Source: an uncultured Flavobacteriales bacterium (GTDB taxonomy: Bacteria; Bacteroidota; Bacteroidia; Flavobacteriales; UBA7312). From it: a stretch of 42,728 nt of DNA. A program made the position numbers and the translations under genes. Of this stretch, positions 1 through 9,328 are shown one piece after another. The stretch is taken from positions 1 through 42,728 of the forward strand of contig CAJWWC010000010.1 in assembly GCA_913048435.1 (NCBI GenBank), in the 5' to 3' direction. The stretch's first letter is position 1. Each line of letters begins with the position of its first letter. The notes under the pieces were generated by a model. That model had not been told where the DNA came from. It did no database searches and saw only the letters and a program-made list of their open reading frames with translations.

Positions 1-2813
1 TTGTAGGGAAAAGTTCCTCCAGAAATATTTGAATTTATTATTCCATCAGAACCACCATAACAACTTACATCAGTTGTAAATAGCTCAGCTCTTAATTTTT
101 GTGGTTGATTAATAAATATAGTATCAGCTTTTGTACATCCCAATTCATCTTCAACAACCACCCAATACTCACCAAAACCTGAGGTAATAGATGATGAACT
201 ATCACCAGTTGACCACATGTAAGTTAAATTTCCAGAGCCTCCATTACTGGAAATGGTAGCTGTCCCATCTAAAGATTCAAAACATGACGTTGGTGTTGAA
301 CTCAACTGAGAAAAAATTTCATCATTTTCATGAATAAATACTGAATCAATTACACTACAGCCTCTAGAATCAATAACTTCAACAAAATAAATACCCGAAC
401 TCAGTTGTTCAGCATAAGATTCTACATGTCCACTACTCCAATTGTAAAAATATGGTGGAGTACCACCATCAACCTGAACATTTGCAGATCCTGTTGCAGA
501 ACCGTGACAACTAATATTTACATTTTGTAATTGAATATCTAATGGTGTAGGTGATTCTGTTATGTCTACACTCAAACTACTCAAACAGTCATTATTATCA
601 GTAATTTCAAGATTATAAGTGCCTGATTCTAAGTTAAAAAGAAAAGGAGAATTTATATTACCGTTGTTGACCCAATCAAATTCATATGGTGGAGTACCAC
701 CACCAGTAATATTTACTATTATTTGTCCATCATTACCTCCATGACAAGAGATATCATTTTTAGTGTATGAAACAGAAATAGGATTTGGATGAGTGACTGA
801 AACCTCATCGGTTGCTTGACAACCATTATCATCTTCAACTATCAAATAATAACTTCCCGCAGGAACTGTCAATAAAGAATCTGAACCTACAACTTGATCA
901 GTTCCAGAATTAAACCAAGTGTAAGAATATCCTAAACTTACATTTCCACCTGAAATTTCTTGTACTTGAACAGTTCCTGTACTATCACTTGCACAATTAA
1001 CATTTGTAGATTCTGTCAAAACTTGTATTGCAGGTTGTGCGGAGCCAACACCGACACTATCACTAATAATACAACCGATTCCATCTTTAACCTTTATATC
1101 ATAAAAACCAAAATCAAGATCATTAAAATTATAAAAATCAAAATAATTTATACCACCATCTATAGAATATTGAATTGGTGAAATAGCAGAATTTTCAGCT
1201 AAAATTATTATAGAACCATCAGAATAACCTTGACAACTTACTGGTTGACTAAAAATATCTAAACTAAAATCATCTGCTGCTGTTGTTGGTACCAAGATTG
1301 TACTTGAACAACCTACTGAGTCAACTCCTTGAAGAGTGTAAGTAATTGAAGACAATGTAGAAATTTCAATTGAACTTCCAGTATCAGATGATATAGAAAT
1401 ATCTGGAGTCCAATAAAAATTTTCAGCACCGAAAGCATTAACTTCAACTGGTATTCCACCACAAACTAATATTTCTTGAGGTGAATATGATATTTCAGGC
1501 AATGATTGTTCAAATAGTTCTAATTCATGAGTATCAGAACAACCATTGAAATCTGTAATTGTTAAACTATAAATTCCTGGCTCATTTACTGTAATTTGAT
1601 TGGTACTACCAAAATCTCCCCAATCAAAATTAAAAGGAGGTGTTCCACTGTTTACAATAGGATCAATTATATATACATCTCCGTCGCAATAACTGTCTTG
1701 AAGAGGTAAAACTATTTCTGGAACAGGCTGTGAATATACTCTCAATGAATCTGATTGAACAGTACAACCTGTTGAGTCAGTAGCTTGTACCCAATAGTAC
1801 CCAGGAGTAGCAGAAATACTTTGAGTAGTTTCTCCAGTATTCCAAAGAAAATCAAAATTTTCTCCTCCAACATTAGCTGTTAGTATTATTGGAGTCCCAC
1901 AATTAGTGAATATTTCATTAGAATCAACATCAAGACTATTTTCAACAGTCAAAGGTGGTGATGAAAAACTACCAGCTTCTAGTAAAACAAATGATGACAG
2001 TCCAGTATCTGTACCATCGGCTATAGCTAATCTAATATGATATGTTTCTCCACAAAGAACATTAGCTTCTGCTGTGATAACTGTAGTAAAACCATCTATA
2101 ATTGGATTTATTGTATTATCACCGTTGTCTTGATTAGACACAAAAAGTGCAGGATTGTAAGTAGAATTAACTGAAGATATAGTTATAGGCAAATCTACTC
2201 CTAAGCTGTTAGCTTCTGTACTTTCAAATGTAGCAATATTAATACTTCCATTGGGATATTCAGGAGGACTAGAGTATGGTCCAATTATATTTGGACCGGA
2301 AATAAAAAAACCAAAAACGTCATTGAATTGAGTATTTTCATAGGCAAAGTACTCTTCAGAAGCAAAAACATATTGAAACGAAAGGTATGAAGAAACTGGT
2401 ACAAAGTCAAATTCTAATATAGCAACATCGTTTACAGACGTTACATCAAAATCTTGTCCAATTAGGTCAGGAACAGAACTTGCTAATTCTAATAAATCAG
2501 GATCATTTACAGCATTAGCAAAAAAACCTCCAAAAGCACCAGGAACAATTTCCAGTATATCACCTGTTCCCATTATTATTCCACTGTCTAAACCAATATT
2601 ACTATTTTCTCCATTAAAAAAACCTATTTGTAGTGGATCTCCTTCAAAAATATGATTTGTGGCAAATACTCCTTCACCTAATAATAAACTGTCAACAAGA
2701 AAAACCGGAGAATTAAAGGGAGGATTAGAATTTGTAGTGATTTGACTAAATAAGTATGAATAATTTACAGTAGCAAATAATATTAGTAAAAAAAGAGGTT
2801 TAAAAGCAATCAT
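1..2813 (-). CDS. Large secreted/surface protein with choice-of-anchor L domain and SprB-like repeats (N-terminal part, runs off left edge)
   Basis: An open frame of about 937 codons runs from an ATG at 2813 to the window edge with no stop. It begins MIAFKPLFLLILFATVNYSY, a plausible signal peptide. Residues of about 35-265 match the choice-of-anchor L domain, with the hallmark FASEEYFAYENTQFNDVFGF around residue 150. After that come Ig/PKD-like modules of roughly 80 residues, with phrases such as YYWVQATDSTGC and GIYSLTITDFNGCSD. The visible C-terminal half holds about six SprB-like repeats, for example ISCHGGNDG followed by GGGTPPYEFDW, and VSCYGGSDG at the edge. Each carries a conserved Cys. 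The family is typically exported by the type IX system and acts as an adhesin or gliding-related surface protein; a C-terminal sorting domain would lie beyond the window. No good promoter was found: a TAAATTG element lies 24 bp from a TTTG, which is a poor fit. Confidence 0.85.
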   Translation of the reverse strand, partial: MIAFKPLFLLILFATVNYSYLFSQITTNSNPPFNSPVFLVDSLLLGEGVFATNHIFEGDPLQIGFFNGENSNIGLDSGIIMGTGDILEIVPGAFGGFFANAVNDPDLLELASSVPDLIGQDFDVTSVNDVAILEFDFVPVSSYLSFQYVFASEEYFAYENTQFNDVFGFFISGPNIIGPYSSPPEYPNGSINIATFESTEANSLGVDLPITISSVNSTYNPALFVSNQDNGDNTINPIIDGFTTVITAEANVLCGETYHIRLAIADGTDTGLSSFVLLEAGSFSSPPLTVENSLDVDSNEIFTNCGTPIILTANVGGENFDFLWNTGETTQSISATPGYYWVQATDSTGCTVQSDSLRVYSQPVPEIVLPLQDSYCDGDVYIIDPIVNSGTPPFNFDWGDFGSTNQITVNEPGIYSLTITDFNGCSDTHELELFEQSLPEISYSPQEILVCGGIPVEVNAFGAENFYWTPDISISSDTGSSIEISTLSSITYTLQGVDSVGCSSTILVPTTAADDFSLDIFSQPVSCQGYSDGSIIILAENSAISPIQYSIDGGINYFDFYNFNDLDFGFYDIKVKDGIGCIISDSVGVGSAQPAIQVLTESTNVNCASDSTGTVQVQEISGGNVSLGYSYTWFNSGTDQVVGSDSLLTVPAGSYYLIVEDDNGCQATDEVSVTHPNPISVSYTKNDISCHGGNDGQIIVNITGGGTPPYEFDWVNNGNINSPFLFNLESGTYNLEITDNNDCLSSLSVDITESPTPLDIQLQNVNISCHGSATGSANVQVDGGTPPYFYNWSSGHVESYAEQLSSGIYFVEVIDSRGCSVIDSVFIHENDEIFSQLSSTPTSCFESLDGTATISSNGGSGNLTYMWSTGDSSSSITSGFGEYWVVVEDELGCTKADTIFINQPQKLRAELFTTDVSCYGGSDGIINSNISGGTFPY

Positions 2814-2919
2814 ATTGAATCATAAATAAACTAGTGCAATTTAATAAAAGAATTCTTATAAAATAAACAAAATATTTTATAGGATATTTATCAATCAAAT
2901 AATTTTTTTAAATAAATAT

Positions 2920-4671
2920 TCAACTATTTTTAAGTTGGAGATTATGTAAAAGTTTATATTTACCATTATAAGAGAGTAACTCCTCATGATTTCCTTCTTC
3001 TATTATTCTTCCCTTTTCTAACAAAATTATTTTATCTGCATTTTGAATTGTTGCCAATCGATGTGCGATCACAATTGAAGTTCTTTCTTTTGTTAATTTT
3101 TCTGAGGCGCATTTTAAAAGAGATTCACTCTCAGAATCTATATTTGATGTAGCCTCGTCTAAAATCAATATTTTAGGATAATTTAGATAAGCTCTCACGA
3201 ATGAAATTAATTGTTTTTGACCTAGTGATAACATTCCACCTCTTTCTCTAACATTGAAGTGATATCCATTTGGAAGGGATTTAATAAAATCGTCAATTTC
3301 AATTTCCTTTGCATAGGCTCTAACCTTTTCCAAATCTATCTGCCTTCCTAATACAATGTTATTATAAATACTATCAGAAAATAAAAACACGTCTTGCAAT
3401 ACAACAGAAACATTTTTTCTTAGTGATTTTAGATCATATTCGAGATAATTTACACCATCTATATAGATAGCTCCCTGATTAATTTCATAATTTCGAGTCA
3501 ATAAATTAATAATAGAGGACTTTCCTGCACCAGTTGCTCCAACTAAAGCTAAGGTTTCTCCTGCAGAAACTTTAAATGACACGTCTCTCAACACCCAATC
3601 CTTAGCATTATATGCAAACCAAACATTCTTAAACTCTATATCACCTCTACAATTATCAAGTGAGATTTTGCCTAAATTTGAAATTGATTCATTTGTATCT
3701 ATTACTTTGAAAACTCTTTCTGAAGCAACCATACCCATTTGTAAAACATTAAAACGATCAGCTAACTGACGAATAGGCCTAAACAACATGTGAATGTATA
3801 ATATAAAAGCTATCAATTCTCCAAGTGTAACGTCTGTAGTCGTTGCAGCCTGGACACCTCCCCACCAGATAAGTAATCCTATAGAAATAGCTGATAAAAT
3901 TTCAACAATTGGAAAAAATATAGAATAATACCAAATTGACCTAATATGAGCTTTTTTATGATTATCATTAATAGATTTAAATCTTTCAAACTCAATATCT
4001 TGTCTGTTAAACAACTGAACTATATACATTCCAACAATATGCTCTTGAACAAAAGTGTTTAAAGCAGACACTTGTTTTCTAACATCTTGAAATGCTTCTT
4101 TAATGGAACGCTTAAACCAGTATGTAGCTACTAGCAATAATGGAATTGATGCTAAGCTAAATAATGCCAATCGCCAATTGGTTATAAACATAACGACAAT
4201 GACAATAATTAACTTTAGAATATCAGCAATGATAACTAATAAGCCTTGAGAAAATATGTCTGAAATGGTTTCTATATCAGAAACAACCCGAGTCACCAAA
4301 GCTCCTATCGGATTCTTATCAAAGTATTGTTGTTTAAAATGAATTATTTTTTTGTAAACCTGCAATCTCAAGTCTCTAATTACACTTTGACCTAAAAAAT
4401 TGGACCAATATGTGTAAAAGTATTGTAATATACTTTCGGCAAATAATAAACCTACTAATAAAAGAGTTATAATAAGTAGTTTATCTTCATTTGGAGTTAA
4501 AATGTAGTTATCAAAAGCGTACTGTATTAATAATGGTCGTGCTGGTGACAAAAAAGCAATCAAAATTGCAAATATTGCTGTACCACAAAAAATATTTAAA
4601 TACGGTTTTACATAGTTTAAAACTCTCTTTAACAATGGTGCATCAAAAGTTTTACCGCTTACTTCAGTCAT
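2920..4671 (-). CDS. ABC transporter, fused permease and ATPase (MsbA/MdlB-type exporter)
   Basis: A half-transporter of 583 residues that would work as a dimer in the inner membrane. A six-helix transmembrane domain (about residues 20-310) precedes a nucleotide-binding domain (about 345-575). The NBD shows Walker A GATGAGKSS near residue 376, a Q-loop (VVLQD), signature LSLGQKQL near 480, Walker B ILILDEAT near 502 and H-loop IVIAHRL near 533. LSLGQ instead of LSGGQ is normal for MdlB-like exporters. I chose the ATG at 4671 because it overlaps the truA stop as ATGA; a TTG two codons upstream is possible. It is thus translationally coupled to truA. The substrate (lipid, drug or peptide) cannot be told from sequence. 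Confidence 0.93.
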   Translation of the reverse strand: MTEVSGKTFDAPLLKRVLNYVKPYLNIFCGTAIFAILIAFLSPARPLLIQYAFDNYILTPNEDKLLIITLLLVGLLFAESILQYFYTYWSNFLGQSVIRDLRLQVYKKIIHFKQQYFDKNPIGALVTRVVSDIETISDIFSQGLLVIIADILKLIIVIVVMFITNWRLALFSLASIPLLLVATYWFKRSIKEAFQDVRKQVSALNTFVQEHIVGMYIVQLFNRQDIEFERFKSINDNHKKAHIRSIWYYSIFFPIVEILSAISIGLLIWWGGVQAATTTDVTLGELIAFILYIHMLFRPIRQLADRFNVLQMGMVASERVFKVIDTNESISNLGKISLDNCRGDIEFKNVWFAYNAKDWVLRDVSFKVSAGETLALVGATGAGKSSIINLLTRNYEINQGAIYIDGVNYLEYDLKSLRKNVSVVLQDVFLFSDSIYNNIVLGRQIDLEKVRAYAKEIEIDDFIKSLPNGYHFNVRERGGMLSLGQKQLISFVRAYLNYPKILILDEATSNIDSESESLLKCASEKLTKERTSIVIAHRLATIQNADKIILLEKGRIIEEGNHEELLSYNGKYKLLHNLQLKNS

Positions 4672-5414
4672 AACCAAATAGATTTAGGATATCTAATTTT
4701 TGTAAGATATAAAGCATTTGCAGGAACAGAAGTTCCGGCCTGTGCCCTATCTTTTGACTTTATGATTTGTACAAAATCATCAATACTTATTTTACCTACA
4801 CCAACATTGATTAAAGTACCTACAATAGCTCTTACCATATTTCTCAAAAATCGGTCAGCTTGAATAGTAAAAATAAGCGTATCACCCTTTTGCTCCCAAA
4901 CTGCTTTATTTATTTTACAATTATTAGTCTTAGTTTGTGTATGTAATTTAGAAAATGAAGTAAAATCAATGAAATCAAATAACCGACTTGCGGCTTTATT
5001 CATCAATTCCATATCAACATGCTTGTGTAATAAATAAGCTCTATTTACCATAAACGGATTTTTATTTTTATAAACTACATACTCATAGGTTCTTGAAATC
5101 GCATCAAATCGACAATGCGCAGTAGTTTTTACCTTTCTGATAGATTTTACAGAGATGTCTTCAGGAAGAAAAGAATTAAGACGATAAACGATATTACTGC
5201 AAGTTAGATTGGAGTCGTAATCAAAATGAGCAAAAAATTGCTTAGCATGAACCCCTGCATCAGTACGTCCAGCTCCCATTACTCCAATTTTTTCACTCAA
5301 TATTGTAGCCATAGCTTTCTCTAATTGCTCCTGAACTGTTATAGAATTAGATTGAACCTGCCACCCATGATAGTTAGAACCATCATACATTATTTCAATA
5401 AAATATCGCTTCAT
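4668..5414 (-). CDS. truA: tRNA pseudouridine(38-40) synthase TruA
   Basis: This enzyme isomerises uridine to pseudouridine at positions 38-40 of the anticodon arm of many tRNAs. At 248 residues it has the usual TruA length. The catalytic aspartate is Asp52 in the family motif GRTDAGVHA, and FRCDAISRTYEY-like text (seen here as HCRFDAISRTYEYVVY) and the C-terminal FLRNMVRAIVGTL also match. It is the first gene of a two-gene unit with the ABC exporter, whose ATG overlaps the truA TGA. A TATCTTCG element about 14 bp upstream on the minus strand is one mismatch from the -7 consensus, without a clear -33 partner. Confidence 0.96.
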   Translation of the reverse strand: MKRYFIEIMYDGSNYHGWQVQSNSITVQEQLEKAMATILSEKIGVMGAGRTDAGVHAKQFFAHFDYDSNLTCSNIVYRLNSFLPEDISVKSIRKVKTTAHCRFDAISRTYEYVVYKNKNPFMVNRAYLLHKHVDMELMNKAASRLFDFIDFTSFSKLHTQTKTNNCKINKAVWEQKGDTLIFTIQADRFLRNMVRAIVGTLINVGVGKISIDDFVQIIKSKDRAQAGTSVPANALYLTKIRYPKSIWL

Positions 5415-5440
5415 GTTTTGAATATTGCGAAGATATTCAA

Positions 5441-5584
5441 ATGAAATTAGAAAATAACTATTTGACTAAATTTAAAAATAATAACATAATTAATAAATTG
5501 CTTAGAAATAAAATTTCATTCAAAAAAGCAATAGATTTAGATTTGTGGCGTTTGATCCTTGAAAAAATTAAAGCACTTTATTAA
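5441..5584 (+). CDS. Candidate small ORF (47 aa) upstream of moxR
   Basis: An ATG-started frame of 47 codons ends in TAA inside the -7 box proposed for moxR. The product would be basic, beginning MKLENNYLTKF and ending in an amphipathic-looking stretch, LDLWRLILEKIKALY. Chance open frames of this length are not rare in AT-rich DNA. I recognise no homologue, and no promoter or ribosome-binding signal supports it. It could be a small regulatory peptide, a gene remnant or chance. Confidence 0.2.
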   Translation: MKLENNYLTKFKNNNIINKLLRNKISFKKAIDLDLWRLILEKIKALY

Positions 5585-5589
5585 ATTTG
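5559..5589 (+). promoter_or_regulatory. Bacteroidota-type promoter for the moxR-bat operon
   Basis: A -33 TTG (5559-5561) is separated by 20 nt from a perfect -7 box TAAATTTG (5582-5589), which fits the TTTG/TAnnTTTG consensus used by the primary sigma factor of this phylum. The box ends 20 nt before the moxR ATG. No further such promoter was noticed in the overlapping genes downstream. Confidence 0.6.
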
Positions 5590-5609
5590 CATTTATTTAA
5601 ATTTAAACT

Positions 5610-6611
5610 ATGGATTCAACTTCAAATGTCAGTATCAAAGAATTAAACGACAAAATCAATAAAGAAAGCGCTTTCATCGATATGCTAATGATGGAAATGA
5701 ACAAAGTAATCGTAGGTCAAAAACATATGACAGAACGCCTTCTTATAGGATTACTTTCCAATGGTCACATTTTATTAGAAGGTGTGCCTGGCCTAGCAAA
5801 AACACTAGCTATAAATACTCTAGCAAATACTATTGATGCTAATTTCAGCAGAATACAATTTACACCTGACTTATTACCTGCCGATGTTTTAGGAACACAA
5901 ATATATAGTCCCAAAAACGAAACATTTTCGGTTAAAAAAGGACCTATTTTTGCTAATTTCATATTAGCTGATGAAATCAATCGTGCACCAGCTAAAGTTC
6001 AATCAGCTCTTTTAGAAGCTATGCAAGAGCGTCAAATCACAATAGGCGATGAAACGTTTAAGTTAGATGAGCCATTTCTAGTTTTAGCCACACAAAACCC
6101 AGTTGAGCAAGAAGGAACTTACCCTCTACCAGAAGCGCAAGTTGATCGATTTATGCTAAAAGTAATTATAGACTACCCTACAAAAGATGAAGAAAAACTA
6201 ATAATAAGAAATAACTTAGCAAAATCTTTCCCTCAAGCCAGTCAAATTCTCAAACCCAAGCAGATAATTACTGCTAGAGAACTTGTTAAAGAAGTGTATA
6301 TGGACGAAAAAATCGAGCAATATATTGTAGATATTGTTTTTGCAACGCGTTTTCCAGAAAAATTTGGCTTAACAAAATTCAAAGACTTGATAAGTTTTGG
6401 CTCTTCACCAAGGGCAAGTATCAGCTTGGCATCTGCAGCTAAAGCATTTGCATTTATACAACGAAGAGGGTATGTAATACCTGAGGATGTTCGTTCTATT
6501 TGCCACGATGTTCTTAGACACAGAATAGGTTTGTCTTACGAAGCTGAAGCTGAAAATATTAGTAGCGAAGATATTATTACTGAAATTCTAAATACTGTTG
6601 AAATTCCATAA
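5610..6611 (+). CDS. moxR: MoxR family AAA+ ATPase, first gene of the bat operon
   Basis: A cytoplasmic AAA+ ATPase of 333 residues, the usual MoxR length. Walker A is GVPGLAKT (residues 58-65) and Walker B is LADEIN (119-124), followed by the MoxR-specific RAPAKVQSALLEAMQE; sensor-1 lies in LATQNPVEQEGTYPLPEAQ. MoxR proteins are thought to act as chaperones that assemble or activate von Willebrand factor A (VWA) partners, and three such proteins (one DUF58, two Bat) are encoded just downstream. The stop and the next start overlap as TAATG. In Bacteroides the neighbouring bat genes were named for aerotolerance, but their molecular role remains unsettled. Confidence 0.95.
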   Translation: MDSTSNVSIKELNDKINKESAFIDMLMMEMNKVIVGQKHMTERLLIGLLSNGHILLEGVPGLAKTLAINTLANTIDANFSRIQFTPDLLPADVLGTQIYSPKNETFSVKKGPIFANFILADEINRAPAKVQSALLEAMQERQITIGDETFKLDEPFLVLATQNPVEQEGTYPLPEAQVDRFMLKVIIDYPTKDEEKLIIRNNLAKSFPQASQILKPKQIITARELVKEVYMDEKIEQYIVDIVFATRFPEKFGLTKFKDLISFGSSPRASISLASAAKAFAFIQRRGYVIPEDVRSICHDVLRHRIGLSYEAEAENISSEDIITEILNTVEIP

Positions 6612-7480
6612 TGGAGACCAGTGAATTATTAAAAAAGGTTCGAAAAATTGAATTGAAGACTAAAGGTCTTTCCAATCATATTTTTGCAGGAGAATACCAC
6701 ACTGCATTTAAAGGTAAGGGAATGGCTTTTAGCGAGGTTAGAGAATATCAGCCAGGTGATGACATCAGAACCATAGACTGGAATGTCACGGCTCGTTTCA
6801 ATAACCCATTTGTAAAAGTTTTTGAAGAAGAAAGAGAAATGACCGTCATACTTATGATTGACGTTAGTGGCTCTAAAAACTTTGGAACACAAAATCAAAT
6901 GAAACAAGAGTTGGTGACTGAATTATCGGCAGTCATTGCTTTTTCAGCTATACAAAATAACGATAAAATTGGAGTTATTTTCTTTAGTGACAAGGTCGAG
7001 AAATTCATTCCGCCAAAAAAAGGAAAGTCACACATTCTAAGAATTATTAGAGAATTAATTGCATTTGAACCCGAAAACAAAGGAACTAATATTGGCGAAG
7101 CATTACGCTATTTCAATAATGTTATAAAAAAACGTAGCGTTTGTTTTGTATTATCTGATTTCATTGCTGATGACTTTGACGCACCACTAAAAATAGCCAA
7201 CAAAAAACACGACTTAGTAGCCATCAGGATTCATGATTTAAGAGAAGAGGAATTACCAAACGTAGGACTTGTTCAATTGAGAGACTCCGAAACAGGACAA
7301 ATCAAATGGATTGACACAAGTAGCAAAGAAATAAGAAACTCTTATCAAAAAAGTTATATAGAAAATGAAAAGTCCATAAATCAATTGTTTAAAACAAGCG
7401 GTGTTGATACTATTCAACTGCGTACTGATAATGATTACATTAAGCCATTAATCCAATTTTTTAAACGAAGAGGTAAATGA
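6611..7480 (+). CDS. DUF58 protein with VWA-like fold
   Basis: A 289-residue soluble protein with the DUF58 core GMAFSEVREYQPGDDIRTID (residues 38-57), followed by a VWA-like fold with a MIDAS-type DVSGS at 84-88. DUF58 proteins almost always sit directly after moxR and are presumed clients of that ATPase; metal binding through the MIDAS site is inferred. The start overlaps the moxR stop (TAATG), and its own TGA overlaps the next start (ATGA). There is no signal peptide or membrane segment, so it is probably cytoplasmic. Confidence 0.93.
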   Translation: METSELLKKVRKIELKTKGLSNHIFAGEYHTAFKGKGMAFSEVREYQPGDDIRTIDWNVTARFNNPFVKVFEEEREMTVILMIDVSGSKNFGTQNQMKQELVTELSAVIAFSAIQNNDKIGVIFFSDKVEKFIPPKKGKSHILRIIRELIAFEPENKGTNIGEALRYFNNVIKKRSVCFVLSDFIADDFDAPLKIANKKHDLVAIRIHDLREEELPNVGLVQLRDSETGQIKWIDTSSKEIRNSYQKSYIENEKSINQLFKTSGVDTIQLRTDNDYIKPLIQFFKRRGK

Positions 7481-8346
7481 AAAAGCTAATAATACTTCTT
7501 CTACTACCCAGCGCTTTGTTTGCACAATTAAGCGTCAAAGTTGATAGCACCAATATACTTATTGGTGATCAAATAAACTTTAGCATAAAGGCAAATGTTT
7601 TCGAGGGCGAAAACCTTCCTTATTTTACTGATACTATAGGTGCTCTAGAAATTGTTTCTAAATCGGTATTAGATAGCACAAAAACGGATGAAGGATGGCA
7701 ACTCATACAAAACTATGTATTAACAGCTTGGGATAGCGGGGTTTATTATATACCTTCTATTCAGTTTAAGTCGTTTGTTAGTGACTCTATTGCAATATTA
7801 GTTAACACAATAGAAATGGCAGAAGATGCTGAACTTAAGGACATTAAAGCACCAATACACACTCCTATTACTTTTGAGGAACTAAGCCCCTACCTTCTAG
7901 CACTTCTCATTCTTAGCCTTTTAATTTACGCCATAAGATGGTATTTCAAAAACAGAAAGATAACTCAAGTAGAAACCGAAACTTTTAAAAGAGTAGTACC
8001 ACCCTACGAAATTGCTCTTAACGAACTTGAAAAACTAAATGCTAAAAAATTATGGCAAGAAGACAATGTAAAAGAATATTATAGTGAACTTTCTGAAATC
8101 ATTAGAACTTACATTGAAAACGGTATTGGTACTCCAGCAATGGAAATACCAACTCAAGAAATTCTTTTTCAGCTTCACCAAAAAGGAATTGATACTACTA
8201 AGCTAAAAGAACTTTTGACTAGAGCTGATTTAGCCAAATTCGCCAAGGCAAAGCCTTTAAAAATAGAAAATGAAGAAAGTCTAAAAATAGGATACGACTT
8301 TGTTCACCAAACAAAACCTCAAAAAGAAATCGATGATGTGGAATAA
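7477..8346 (+). CDS. BatD-like membrane-anchored protein of the bat operon
   Basis: A 289-residue protein with an N-terminal signal sequence (MKKLIILLLLPSALFAQ), a β-rich extracytoplasmic domain to about residue 130, one transmembrane helix at about 138-157 (LSPYLLALLILSLLIYAIRW) and a cytoplasmic helical tail of about 130 residues. The plan resembles a shortened BatD, with an Ig-like oxygen-tolerance domain, a helix and a helical C-terminus. It lies between DUF58 and batA, where Bacteroidota bat operons often have such an extra gene. Its function is unknown; an accessory partner of the VWA proteins is inferred. The gene overlaps its upstream neighbour by 4 nt and batA by 11 nt. Confidence 0.85.
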   Translation: MKKLIILLLLPSALFAQLSVKVDSTNILIGDQINFSIKANVFEGENLPYFTDTIGALEIVSKSVLDSTKTDEGWQLIQNYVLTAWDSGVYYIPSIQFKSFVSDSIAILVNTIEMAEDAELKDIKAPIHTPITFEELSPYLLALLILSLLIYAIRWYFKNRKITQVETETFKRVVPPYEIALNELEKLNAKKLWQEDNVKEYYSELSEIIRTYIENGIGTPAMEIPTQEILFQLHQKGIDTTKLKELLTRADLAKFAKAKPLKIENEESLKIGYDFVHQTKPQKEIDDVE

Positions 8347-9328
8347 TTGGACATTCTATAACCCCGATTTTTTATACGCCCTAGCATTAGTGCCATTATT
8401 GTGGGTATGGTATTACTTTAGACAAAAAGAACAAGCTGCACAACTACAAATTTCTTCTTTAAAAGGTATTACTCAAAATAGCTGGAAGGCAAAAGGACGC
8501 CATCTTTTATTTCTATTTAGGACCATAGCTTTATCCATTCTAATAATTGCATTTGCCCGACCACAATCGACCTTGTCTTGGGAAGATATGACCACAGAAG
8601 GTATTGATATTGTCATCTCAATGGATATTTCGGGGAGTATGTTAGCTCAAGATTTAAAACCCGATAGATTGGAAGCTTCAAAAAATGTGGCTATAAATTT
8701 CATTTCTGGACGTTCTAATGATAGGATTGGACTAGTGATTTTCAGTGGCGAGAGTTTTACTCAATGTCCATTAACTACAGACCACCAAGTGTTGCAAAAC
8801 TTATTTGCAAATGTTAAAAGTGGAATGGTTGAAGATGGAACTGCCATCGGTATGGGCTTAGCTACTGCTGTAAACAGGCTAAAAGAAAGTGAGGCTATAA
8901 GTAAAGTTATTATTCTATTGACCGATGGAGTCAATAATCAAGGCTCGGTAGCCCCTTTAACAGCTGCTAAGATTGCACAGAAGTTCGGCATAAGAGTTTA
9001 TACCATTGGTGTTGGTACACAAGGATATGCCCCTTACCCTTTTAAAACACCTTTTGGTACAACAGTATATCAAGATGTCGAAGTACAAATAGACGAAGAA
9101 ACACTACAAAATATAGCCTCTGTGACTAATGGTCAGTATTTTAGAGCAACTTCAAACAAAACTCTAGAGTCTATTTATAGAGAAATCGATCAACTGGAAA
9201 GGTCAAAAATTGAAGTCAAAGAATATCATAAGAAGAAAGAAGAGTTTTTTCCTTTTGCACTTTTGGCATTAACTTTATTAATTATTGAATTTACACTCAA
9301 ACACACTACATTTAGAAGTATAACATAA
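8336..9328 (+). CDS. batA: BatA, membrane-anchored VWA protein
   Basis: A 330-residue VWA protein. Two N-terminal hydrophobic segments (about residues 11-28 and 57-75) flank a short cytoplasmic piece, the VWA domain covers about 90-290, and a final helix (FFPFALLALTLLIIEF) anchors the C-terminus. The MIDAS motif DISGS is at 97-101, with a later LTDGVNNQGS. I chose the ATG giving MWNNWTFYNPDFLYALALVP because BatA proteins start with such an N-P-x-F-L segment; an adjacent ATG one codon upstream is equally possible. It overlaps the preceding gene by 11 nt and batB by 1 nt (TAATG). Confidence 0.93.
   Translation: MWNNWTFYNPDFLYALALVPLLWVWYYFRQKEQAAQLQISSLKGITQNSWKAKGRHLLFLFRTIALSILIIAFARPQSTLSWEDMTTEGIDIVISMDISGSMLAQDLKPDRLEASKNVAINFISGRSNDRIGLVIFSGESFTQCPLTTDHQVLQNLFANVKSGMVEDGTAIGMGLATAVNRLKESEAISKVIILLTDGVNNQGSVAPLTAAKIAQKFGIRVYTIGVGTQGYAPYPFKTPFGTTVYQDVEVQIDEETLQNIASVTNGQYFRATSNKTLESIYREIDQLERSKIEVKEYHKKKEEFFPFALLALTLLIIEFTLKHTTFRSIT

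Noticed and set aside
960-1181. Plus-strand 73-codon frame
   Set aside because: It lies wholly inside the strongly supported minus-strand surface protein and has a low-complexity Ile/Lys/Thr composition, so it is a shadow frame.
2848-2857. Palindrome AAGAATTCTT between the surface protein and the ABC transporter gene
   Set aside because: No loop and no T-run, and perfect 10-bp palindromes are expected by chance in AT-rich DNA; not a terminator.
3217-3231. LSLGQ in place of the ABC signature LSGGQ
   Set aside because: This substitution is normal in MdlB/YheH-type exporters and all other NBD motifs are intact, so there is no sign of inactivation.
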